The position numbers were made by a program, and so were the translations under genes. A stretch of DNA of 64,000 bases. Origin: Adenophora triphylla var. japonica. Its lineage: Eukaryota; Streptophyta; Magnoliopsida; Asterales; Campanulaceae. Every line of letters starts with the position of its first letter. Within the stretch, counting starts at the first letter, position 1. Below, piece after piece: positions 52,939 through 63,289 of the stretch. The notes below the pieces were generated by a model that did no database searches, was not told the DNA's origin, and saw nothing but the letters and a program-made list of their open reading frames with translations. Where the stretch lies: NCBI GenBank assembly GCA_022495995.1, contig JAFEMH010001479.1, positions 163,501 to 227,500 on the forward strand. The letters run 5' to 3'.

Positions 52939-55900
52939 ATGGCAGATTCGCAAGTTTCGACAGGCTTGGGTCAGAATGCGGGTTTGGATCCAGCTCAGGG
53001 TCATAATGTCAGTCAAGGTGTGGGGCCTAATACAGTCAAAAATCCTTTTCTGAGGAACCAGAGCCAAGTGAACATGATTGAAATCGGGGAACCTTCGCAT
53101 GCCAGGGAAAATGGGGAAACCGATGAAGACCCCCAAATACCCACGATTAACCTTGTCGAGGATCCTGAATTCGGATTCCCTCTCAGCCTTGAGAATGATG
53201 AACAAACCAATCCTCCCTGGTCCCACATTAGCAATTTCTTGCAAGAATATGAAGCTCGCTACTTCTCAGAGAAAGGGAAAGCTGACACTGGAAAAGTGGG
53301 GCTGTTCAGATCAAATCATGAGAAAATCATTTACACAAGATGGCTAGAGCACTCAAGAAGGATTGAACAAGAAAGCTTTAGGCGGGTACCTGTGTTGGGG
53401 CTTATTAGTAAAGAGGCCGAAGCACACCTTGAATTAATACATTTCTGCAAACTGGTTTTGGGAGAAGCCAAGTACAGTCCTGAGGACAGTGAAGGTGAAA
53501 AATCGGAGGAGGAGGATTGCTTCCATATCCTGTCTGGAGTCAAATACATGCCGCCCCCTCTCACTCTTCCCCCGCAATTCCTGGGAGGAAAATCTGAGTC
53601 GCAGTTGCCGCTTCCAGCTTTGGGGGCCTATGATAACTTATGTGGTTGAATTCACCCATCCTCCCTTAATAGATTTGATCGGCGCTCTCTCTTAGCCGAA
53701 GTTCAGGTAGTATGGGATGACGATTCTGATAATAGTGATGACGATGATGAGGATGAGGGTGAAGAATCTACTGAAGCCCAAGATCCAGAATCAGTTTGGA
53801 ATAATCATGCCAGGAACGACCTCATAGGTGCAAGGCATAATGGGTGGTTGTCAGCTATTGACGACGAAGAGCCGCCAGAAAATATGGATCAGATACCAAT
53901 GGAAACAGACCCCTACGAGGAGTTCCTCTCAAGATGCAACTGTGGTCAATGCCCGAATACTTCGGGGGATGAGGAGCAACAGAGTCCATTTGAAGAGCAA
54001 TATGGATCTAAAATTCTGGAGCACAATGTTCCCTATAAAAACCTAGTGGGCGAATGGAGAAATTTCATTGAAGAACTGGTCGAAAAGGGAGGTTTCCAGC
54101 AGCCGGCAGACGATGAATTTTTAAACTTCATTGGGTCTCTTTCTTCCTGCCCTAGAACTGATGGCATCATGACTGTAAGGATCACTACTGAACCTCTCGA
54201 GCACATCGAGTGCACGAAATCACTGAAGAGGGTTATGGATCTGGACGCCACTCCAGTTGCCTTCATACCCATGGACCCGCATGACGCCTTCTTAATAGCT
54301 TCTGTACCCGAAGATGGACCCCGGGTACTCCTCATCTGGACTCAGATATACCAAGCCGCTGCGTCGAGCAGCGGAAAGGAGCATTGTCTGTCCTTTACTT
54401 GTGGTTGCCCCATTTGCAAAAGCGAAAGGAAAAAGGTGTATGATGAGATGGAGGTCGACAGTCAGAAAATTGAAGAAGCTTCGGGGGACGACTACGTGAC
54501 CAAAGACATGAAAGCCATGAATTTTCCTAGGGCTGAATATGTAGATGTCATGGAATTCAACACTGCTTACCATACTTTGGGGAAGGGATTCTCGAACATC
54601 CGATCCAAGCAGATAGTTGAAAATCTGTTAGAAAAAGGGAGACTGACTCCTATCCTCCACAATGAGAAAGTAACCATTGTCAGATCAAACCCGCCCAGAG
54701 GCAAAGCAACAATCCTTGTCAGGATTACAAAAGAAGAGGTCACTTTTCTCGAATGCATCTTAGCTCCGAGAGAGGTCTTAGACATTGGCATGATACCTGA
54801 TTCACCTCCCAAACAAAATGCCATAATTATCTCTAGCGCTGAGTATTACAAAAAGGAGCCAGAATTGCTGCATAATTACGAAGATGAATTGGAAGAAAGC
54901 TTGGCCCGCACATTGGTCCCTATCAATGCTACCCCTAATGACGTGGTGCAATTGATTGGGAACATCCACTATGGGAACATAATCACCTTCACAGACCTTG
55001 ATCTTCCTCAGTTCGGAGCCAATCATAATGAGCCTCTCTTCATCACGGTCCAGCTAGATGAATGGCATCTCCCTCGGGTTTTAGTTGACAATGGGTTCGG
55101 AATGAACATCCTCCCAGCAAAGATCATGAGTCTGCTCGGCGTCAAGTCTACGAATCCGAAGCCTTCCTCCCTCACAGTTAAAGCATATGACTCAACATCT
55201 CGTACAATATTTGGGGTTGCTACTTTGAACCTATGGTTTGGTAAGAAAATGATACCCGTGGAATTCCAGGTCATTGATATCCCAATCACCTTTAACGCTC
55301 TGTTGGGAAGACCTTGGCTGCACCAAGTCAATGGGGTCGCTTCAACCCTGCATCAGAGTGTCAAGTTTGTCCAAGACGGTGAGTTAACCATTATTTATGG
55401 GGATAGTATTACTATTGAAGGCACCGATAATGAGGGGAGGCCGGTAATGGAGATTAAACATGACGAAGCCAATTTAATGTTGAGCGGTTTCAGGGTCGAG
55501 AGCCCAAAAGCCCAGATATGTACGATTGACTTAACAACCTCCTCTGATAGGATTCCTCCAGTTATGGTGATGATGAGGCGCATGAATTATATTCTGGGGC
55601 TTGGTCTGGGTAGACGTCAGCAAGGTACCCACAACTTTGAGGATTTGAAGCCAAAGAAAGACCGGATTGGTTTGGGATATGTTGGGAAGACCCCCAAGGA
55701 CAAAGAGGCTGACAGGATTGAAGCCGCAGAAAAGAGAAAGGCTAGTGCTACCGGAAAGCCTTATGTCAAACCGAATCTCCGTCCTTGCCACCCCTCCATG
55801 GAGAAGTACTTTGTTAGAGAAAAGGGCGATGATTTTGTGTGCCCCGAAGTTCAGTTCGAGAAGGTGAAGGGCCTTGCTTCGAGTGATGATCCTGTCAAGG

Positions 55901-56022
55901 AGTTTATCATCAATAAGCCTAATGTCCTAGGGGTTGTCACCACTTTCGAATGCCAGTTCATTACTGGGGAAGTCCTGATTTCACTAATCAGTTCAAGAAG
56001 TTGTCTATGGTTGAGCCTATGA
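52939..56022 (+). pseudogene. G2 gag-pro frame: unusual N-terminus, duplicated Cys-cluster domain, protease, G-patch-like motif
   Basis: ATG 52939 (MADSQVSTGLGQ). One frame to 56022, broken by a TGA at 53647. The first 236 codons resemble no gag I know. After an Asp/Glu-rich stretch, the part numbered from 53848 has repeat 1 (C-N-C-G-Q-C at 30-35, to about 152) and repeat 2 (C-G-C-P-I-C at 185-190, to about 330). Both end in a VRIT-x-E-x5-EC...V-L/M-D core. Protease motif VLVDNG is at 411-416, and a Gly-rich YILGLGLGRRQQG string like the Ogre/Tat G-patch is near 55590. No CCHC knuckle. Pol follows in the -1 frame with 73 nt overlap. Confidence 0.7.
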
Positions 56023-59000
56023 TTGGCAAAGTTGATGAAGCTACTGAGTTTGATGTGGGCAAAGATGTTGAAGCCTTGTTTGAGGAGAAAGATTTATTGA
56101 AAATTGCTGGGGCTGACCCGTTGGCTGAAGCACCGTTGATCGATTTATGCGAGGAGACACCGCTGGCAGTTGGGGCTGTTGCTAAGGATCCCTTTGGTGC
56201 GGTTGACCTGCTGACTGGGGATGATTATGTAGCTGTGATTGATCTTCTGACTGGGAATGATTACGTATCAGTGATCGAGTTTGATGGGAGCAAAGAGATT
56301 GATCCGCGCACCTTCGTCAGCACTTCAGAGATGCCGCTCCAGAACTGGACTTCCTTCAAGGGACTGATCGCTAGCCGGGAAGTTATGATCGAGAAGCTCG
56401 GGCTGACCCCCCGTCCTGGTGTGTCTAAGTCTAAATCTGTCCCTGTAATCTTGAGTCAGTCCTCAGAGTCTCTTGTTATCGAGTTCGAGTCTCTAGATAG
56501 GTCTGATACTCTCACGGCTGATGATCATCGCCGTGTCCTTGACTCTGTTTTCCCTTTTGCTCTGAATAAAATGGTTGACCTTTCTGCGTATCCCTTAATT
56601 GCCACCTTAACGAATAATAAGTTAACTAAAACAAATCTTAATGATTTAAAAGAGTTTAATAATGATTCATTTGAAGAGGACACAGACTTTTTAGATGAAA
56701 ACTTTTTAAATGATAATCTAAAGCAGGTTTTTGAGCGAGAGGACAATCGGGCCCAAGCTGCCGATGAAGTATTGACTACGGTCAATTTGGGAACTACTGA
56801 TGAGCCCAAAGAGACACAAATCGGCAGCTTCTTCACCGGGGAAGAGCGGGAAGCCCTCATTGATTTGCTAAAGGTGTACGTGGACGTGTTTGCCTGTTCC
56901 TATAAGGACATGCCAGGGTTGGATACTTCGACCGTTGAGCACCGAATCCCCGTAAACCTAGATGTCAGGCCTGTCAAATAGAAGCTTTACCGGATTAAGC
57001 CAGAATGGTCTCTCCAGGTTAAAGAGGAAATAGAGAAGTTGCTCAGGGTGGGTTTCATTAGAGTGGTCGAGTACCCGAAGTGGTTGGCTAACATAGTGAC
57101 GGTGACCAAGTCGAACGGCAAAGTCAGGGTTTGTGTAGACTTCAGGGACCTAAACAAGGCTTGCCCGAAGGATGATTTTCCTTTGCCCAATATAGATCTG
57201 TTGGCGGATACTACTGCCAGGTACGAGGTCAAGTCGTTTATGGATGGTTTTGCGGGTTACAATCAGATTAAGGTTTCCGAAGAGGATCAGGAAAAGACTG
57301 CATTTACCTGCCCTTGGGGAACCTTTTGTTACACGGTTATGCCCTTTGGTTTGAAGAATGCCGGCGCCACTTATCAGCGAGCAGTCACTGCGCTTTTCCA
57401 TGATATGATCCATAAGGAGATCGAGGTTTATGTTGGTGATATGATTATCCATTCTAAGGGATCAGATGGTCAACACTTGGTCGACTTGAGGAAGTTCTTT
57501 AACCGGCTGCAGGAACATGACATGAGATTGAACCCGGCGAAATGTACTTTTGGTGTAGTCCGAGGAAAGGTTATGGGATATATGGTCACGGAGCAGGGAA
57601 TTGAGGGCGATCCGAGAAAGATTAAAGCCATCATGGAGATGAAGCCACCAAGGACAGTCACGGAGGTGAAGGCTTTCATGGGTCGTCTCCAATATATCAG
57701 CCGATTCATCCATCAATTGACCTTTATTTGTGAGCCGATTTTTAAGCTACTCAAGAAGAATCAGGAGGTTGAATGGAATGAGGACTGTCAGATATCCTTC
57801 GAGACAATCAAGGCCTACTTGGTCCATCCCCCAATCCTTTGTCCCCCGCACAAGGACAAGCCCTTGCTGCTATATTTGACGGTTACAGATACGGCTGTCG
57901 GAGCCATGCTTGCACAAGAAAAGCCGGATTCAAAAGTGGAGAATGCCATCTACTTCGTCAGCCGAAAGCATCAGGGCAGTGAGTTGAACTATTCGGCTTT
58001 GGAAAAAACCTATGCAACTTTGGTATGGGTGGTTGGTAAATTGAGACATTATCTGTTGGCGCATATGGTGTATCTAGTGTCAAAGATGGACCCTATCAAG
58101 TGCCTATTTGATAAGACTTCTCTGTCTTCAAAGCTCGCGAAGTGGTCCTTCTTCTTAGCCGAGTTTGATATCAAATTTGTGACCCACAAGGCAATCAAAG
58201 GCCAAGCTTTGTCAGACCATTTGGCCGATTTTCCAAGCTCAGAGGCACGCGGGCTCAAACCCTAGTTTCCGGATGATGGGATTTTCATGGTAGAGGGTAC
58301 AGACCATTGGAAATTGTTTTTTGATGGTGCCGCCAATAAGAGGGGTAATGGTATCGGTATGGTGTTTGTTGACCTGAAAGATGTGCATACCCCCATTGCT
58401 ATCAAGTTGAATTTCCCGGCTACTAACAACGCCGCGGAATACGAAGCTTGCATAGTCGGCCTCGAGGCAGCTTTGGAGAGAAACGTCGAAGAGTTGGAGG
58501 TATATGGAGACTCCCAGCTAATCATTAATCAGGTGTCCAATAAATGGAAAATCGTGGACCAGTACTTATAAATGTACTATGCTTACATGGAGGATTTGAT
58601 CAACCAATTTAAGAAGGTCACGTTCCATTATCTACCCCGGGACAAGAACAGGTTCGCAGATGCTTTGGCCACCTTAGCCTCTTTGGTCGAGATTTCGGAA
58701 GGAAAGTCAGTATAGCCGTTCAGAATTGGGAGGCGTGAGAACCCTGCCTACTGTTGACAGGTTGAACTGGAAAAGGTCGATGACTTGTGGTACAGCCAGA
58801 TTTTCCAGTATCTTAAGCATGGCGAGGCCTCGTTCCCGGCAGATGAGGATGGTAAGCTGAAAGAGGGTCTTCGTGCCAAAAGCTTGCAAGCTTTGAAGAG
58901 GTTGTCTTCACAGTATGTTATTCTGGGAGATGACTTGTGGAAGAAGAGACACCGAGGGCCACTTTTGCTCTGTATCAGCAGGTCTAAAGCTAGAAAGGTC

Positions 59001-60060
59001 ATAGAGGAAGTCCATGGTGGTGCATGTGGACCACATATGAACGCTCGAGCTTTGATGTTCAGCATACTCAGGATGGGCTATTATTGGATCTCCATGGAGA
59101 CTGACTGTATTCAGTTTGTGCGAACTTGCGACAAGTTTCAGCGGTTCTCCAATCTCAACCATATACCTCCCCATGATCTCTACTGTATGAGCACTCCTTT
59201 GCCATTCGCGACTTGGGGATTGATGTTATTGGAAAGGTAACTCCTGCCGGTAGTAACGGGCACAAATTTGTGTTGGTCGCCATTGATTATTTCACCAAGT
59301 AGGTTGAAGCGGCATCCTACAAGGTCCTCAACTCCAAAAAGGTGGCCCATTTTATAAAGGAAAACATTCTGTGCCGGTATGGGGTTCCAAATGAGATTAT
59401 TTCCGACAACGGGTCACATTTCGAGGGAGACGCCGATAGACTGCTCGCAGAATTCAGGATCAGGTGACACAAGTCATCCCCTTACCGCCCTAAAACCAAT
59501 GGTGCTGTCGAGGCCGCAAACAAGAACCTAGAGAGGATCATCCGGAAAATGGCCGAACGGAACCGGAATTGGCCTGAGAAGTTTCATTTGGCATTATGGG
59601 CTATCGTACTTCAGTAAGAACAGCTATCGGTGAAACCCCGTTCGCTTTGACAAACGGGATGGATGTCGTTTTGCCCATTGAGTTAGAGATTCCCACCCTT
59701 GGGGTTTTGCTTGAAAATGAGGTCAATGAGATAGACTGGCTTCAAAGTCGGCATGACGAATTGGCTCTTCTTGATGAACGAAGTATCAAGGCAATGGAGC
59801 ACATCCGGTCTTATCAGAAGCGTATGTCTAGGGCCTTTAAAAAGAAGGTGCATCCCCGTGACATTAAGGTGGGTGATTTAGTCTTGAAAGAGAAGCCACC
59901 GAACCAATTCAGTCCGTTGGGCAAGTGGGAGCCAGTTTGGGTTGGCCCGTATTTGGTGAAGGAAATCTTCTCTGGTGGAGCAATGAGGTTGACAGATTTG
60001 GATGGTAACCCCTTCATGCACCCGGTGAACGGCGACAAACTGCGCCGCTATTATGTTTAA
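55950..60060 (+). pseudogene. G2 pol: RT, two RNase H domains, integrase, broken
   Basis: A linker (55950-56880) contains a 12-residue tandem repeat, DLLTGDDYVAVI/DLLTGNDYVSVI. RT follows: TAG at 56979, then 57039-58265 with MPFGLKNAGATYQ. The active site reads YVGDM, not YVDDM, so the first paired Asp is Gly (57435-57437). RNase H follows (SDHLADFP), then TAG 58263 and an archaeal-type second RNase H (FDGAA, EYEA, GDSQL, FADALA), the Tat hallmark, with stops at 58569 and 58713. Integrase: zinc finger with CDKF where CDKC is expected (59136), DYFTK, SDNGSHF and AVEAANK for the DDE acids, frameshifts near 59210 and 59600, stops near 59300 and 59465. The C-terminal domain is intact to 60060. 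Confidence 0.85.
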
Positions 60061-60330
60061 ATCGAGTCTCCCCCTCTCTAAAAAATAATAATAAATAAAA
60101 TAAATAAATAAATAATAGAAAAAATAATAAAAGCGCGAAAATAATGTACCCAGACGAGACTGAAAACCTCTCAAAAGGCTCTCCGTGCAGAACAAAGGGC
60201 ACGCTCGGTGCTAAAGAATATACCCAGCTAGACTGAAAACCCTAAAAACGGGCGGTCTAGGTAAAAAACAGGGTTGCACCATTTGTCCCCCTTCTATCTA
60301 CCCCTTTCTTAAACACAAAGTTGATTGAGT

Positions 60331-60390
60331 CGAACTACGGAGACCTGAGCCCCTTAGTCCTCCTTTTGTAAAAGGGGAACGTAGGCAACC
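60331..60390 (+). ncRNA. G2 conserved stem-loop element
   Basis: CTACG (60335-60339) can pair with CGTAG (60380-60384). CCCCTT (60350-60355) can pair with AAGGGG (60372-60377). An alternative inner pairing is CCTTT with AAAGG. It sits between the pol stop (60060) and the end of the antisense gene (60642). Flanks match N1 30932-30998 while inner stems differ. A structured cis element by inference. Confidence 0.5.
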
Positions 60391-60641
60391 GCTTGCGGTT
60401 CGGTCTAAAAATCATCAAAAACACCAAATCCTGTCAACAGTTAGATTTGTGAATATAAAGATGTGTCTTGATTAAGTTTTGAAGTAATTTCAACTTTCAC
60501 TACATTAATACATTCATTGATGAGTTCAAGCACGATCTACTCTCGACTCACTAACATTAGCAAAAGTACATCTTTTAAAAAAAAGGTACGTCTAGTCTGT
60601 CTGTGTCGGCAATGAGGGATACAAGGACCGGTCACCTAATC

Positions 60642-62195
60642 CTATTCACTCGTTCCCACTCCCGAACTAGCACTCTTCTTCTTCCTCTTCCTTGGTCCTC
60701 GGGAGGTCTTTGGTCTAGCTATCTCAAACAGGGCTGTCTCTCGTCGTCCTAGCTCAGGAATGCTACGAGCCTGTGAGTCAACCAATCCGGTAGCTCTCAG
60801 TGCTGCCTGGGCAGCCCTCTCCTCTCTCTAAGCTGTCCTTCGGGCCATAACCTCAGGGTCATCCCTCATCTTGGCCCTTCTCTCTATGAGTCTCTCATAA
60901 TCTGCAGCCGAATCGTCGGTCACGTTGTCAGGGTCAATCAGCGCCTCAGCATCCCGTAACTCCCGGCTAGTCTAATCTCCTCCTCGGGTCCCCTGGCAAT
61001 ATGCCTCAATGGTGTGCTGAACCGGCCCCATCTGCTCCCCGTACCAGATGAGATATAAAGTGGACAAATATGTGATGCCCCGGGTCTGCCGTATCAGTGT
61101 GCGAGCGAGAAAGGCTGCTCCCAAAAAGGCCCTGGCAAAGAACCTGATAGTCTGGCCATCATTCATGTCAAGAGGGATGGCATCTCGGGCGATCTGCTCT
61201 CTGAATCTATCAATAGCCTGCTGTGGGTACCCATACTGCCTCATAACAAGGGATGGGATGCTAAATGATGAAAAATGCAATCCCGACAGCCTCACGACAA
61301 CAGAATCATCCTGTTTGTCGCTCATGGTCTCGAGCCTCCATCCGGGAACCTAATACTGAATATCCGTGGTGGTGTATCTGGTCAGTCGCCTCTGCCAGCT
61401 CTCCTGCGAAGCCTCTCGAGCCACCCGCCTCTGCTGTGTAACCCAGGGTGCTGCAGTCTGCCCTGCGGGTAATGGGGAGATAAGGCCCAAACGCTCAAAG
61501 AGCCACAATGATAAGAGATTGGGGCTGCCGCGTCCCATGTATAATGACCCTCCAGCCAATCAGTCCATCCCATGATATGTCTCTGCCAGCAAAATGGGTA
61601 CTATGTCTCTCTCTCCCTACCCGGGTCGAATCTCAGTCAGGGTGGTACCTCGGTAACCCCGCATCTGCCTGACAACCCCTAGAAGTATGACGGAGCATAC
61701 CCCATCATACTCACAAAAGCAGTATAGAGAGACCATGATCATCATGAAAGTGTCCATGGCAGTGGATAGGTCAAACAACTCTGGACGTGATACAGCTAAT
61801 CGGGCTACCTGGGCCATGTCAATGAAAGACGGGTCAAGAATCAGGTCAGATACCTGCTCTATGGGCAAACCCAAGAAATCGGCCAGCTGCTCAGTCAAGG
61901 GTCGTGGGTCTCGAAGGAAGACTACATCTCTAAGCTCAGCTCCCCCAGCCAGTGCGCGGAACTCCTCAATGGTTGGTGTGAGGTCGTTGTATGATAGGGT
62001 AAATACATGCCTCTCGCGGTCCCAATATCTAGACGCGGCCCGGAGAAGATTCCAATCGACTGCCCATTCCTTTAGTGCCCAAAGGCATCTCAACCCATAC
62101 CTTTGGTCAATAACCCTCCGATTGTTGCTGTGATGGTGGCGGGTTAGATTGATGAGATCGGAGTGAAATTGGCGCTCTTTGATTTGGATCTCTCA
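60642..62195 (-). pseudogene. G2 antisense gene, DUF7745/plant-mobile-domain-like, broken
   Basis: Likely ATG at 62195 (MRDPNQRAP), frameshift near 62115, then RCLWALKEWAVDWNLL and YWDRERHVFTL-x-YNDLTPTIEEFRAL. This fits the plant DUF7745 / aminotransferase-like plant mobile domain pattern, where a F/YWD string precedes an LTPTIEE string. Homology continues (GGSLYMGRGSPNLLSLWLFERL; SLYLIWYGEQMGP) through a stop near 61617 and further frame changes to a Lys/Arg-rich tail with PRKRKKK near 60680, like a nuclear localisation signal, and a stop at 60642. It runs opposite to pol, as antisense ORFs do in other Tat elements, but is a different family from the T1-T3 antisense gene. Confidence 0.6.
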
Positions 62196-62302
62196 TTGTA
62201 ATGCTCCATTTTGGGTCAAAAGGTGAATCTTGGGGCTGATTTTGGGGTGGAAGATCGATTTTGAATCTGTTGTGACTGCTGGAATGTGTTTTTTACGAGC
62301 CT

Positions 62303-62440
62303 GCCTACTTATAAATGCTGGGGCTTGCTGCCCAAGAAATTCTGTCCTTCAGACTTTCCATGTCATACGACAGGGGCTATCCCCTGATGTCCTGTGTCGT
62401 CCGACACAGGGCTCCCCATCAGTCCTGTGTCATACGACAT
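62303..62440 (-). promoter_or_regulatory. G2 antisense promoter: TATA-like box with three dyads
   Basis: On the minus strand CAGCATTTATAAGTAGG (box about 62318-62306) lies about 110 bp before the antisense ATG. Upstream are TGTCATACGACA (62361-62372), TGTCGTCCGACA (62395-62406, within CCTGTGTCGTCCGACACAGG) and TGTCATACGACA (62428-62439), centres 34 and 33 bp apart. The LTR promoter of the same element has the same dyads upstream of its TATA box. Confidence 0.6.
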
Positions 62441-62882
62441 TGGAAGTCCCATCAGACTCCAGTAGTTGCTGCATCTGCAGCAATCCCTTAGCAACCCAAT
62501 ACTTGCTTAAAACCTATCCAAACCTGTTTAAAAGCATCCAAAACAGTATATATACACTCCCCTTCACTCACCAAACGCATGGGAGAGGATTTGGCACAGC
62601 CAATACACCCAAAGATGCATAAACATCGCCCAATACATACAAAATCACAAAAACACCCAACCACAACAAATGCCATCTTTTTTTTCCTTTCTTGGGACGG
62701 ACTTATGCATATAAACAAATAATCCTAAATACCATTAAGCAAATATCCTTTAGTTGTTAAAATACAAAGTGCAAAAAATAAATAATTGTTTTACAAACCA
62801 AAAGCAATAGAATAATGCATGCATTGTTTTTCTCTCTCTCTCTATCCCTAAGAGTCCTAAAGCATGACAAAAGGGGACTGCC

Positions 62883-63285
62883 ATGATCACTCTGACTCGG
62901 AGTCGTCACCAGAATCCTCCTCGCCCTCCTCGGAGCCGCTATCGTCCTGGCCGCTGCCTACCTGCTCCTCAGAGCCACTCTGCTCCTGGCCATCGCCGCC
63001 ACCTTCCTACTCTGCCTAGCCCTGAAGGTCCACCGGCGGAGGGCAGGGAACAGATCCGCACCAATCCCATCAGCCACAGCCCAAGCGTAACAGCCAAAAA
63101 CCTCATAAGCCCATACCTGAAATAAGAAACAAGAAGCTTTCAGTGTACAGTGGCAATAATAGATTGATGACAGAAAATGCAATGTAGCAGTCAATATGCA
63201 AACAATAAAAGAGCATACCTCCAGGACCGTCTGGTAGCAATCCAAAGAGGTCACCGTGCCTCTGCTCACCTCATCTAGAGATCGG
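62883..63285 (-). pseudogene. Second antisense gene fragment with intron and acidic tail
   Basis: On the minus strand an exon ends at 63219 (CYQTVLE), a GT-AG intron of 102 bp spans 63218-63117, and the next exon starts VWAYEVFGCYAW. A WAYE string occurs in several plant transposon-borne proteins (DUF1985 and plant mobile domain types), a weak likeness. In another frame the exon ends in a Gly/Ser/Glu/Asp-rich acidic tail with a stop near 62885, so a frameshift lies near 63015. The 5' part is cut off by X1 at 63290. Confidence 0.4.
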
Positions 63286-63289
63286 TATA

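Larger units (their letters stand above)
49471..63289 (+). mobile_element. G2: Ty3/gypsy Tat-like retrotransposon with antisense gene(s)
   Basis: 5' LTR, primer site, 1.7-kb leader with a 34-bp repeat array, gag-pro and pol frames with dual RNase H, a stem-loop, and an antisense gene. CACTA element X1 cuts it at 63290. The 3' LTR is not reached in this window. The bases before it, GACCG (49466-49470), should be one target duplication. Same lineage as G1. Confidence 0.85.

Noticed and set aside
62883..63125. Plus-strand frame of 80 codons rich in Pro/Arg/Ser
   Set aside because: It is the mirror of the acidic minus-strand exon.
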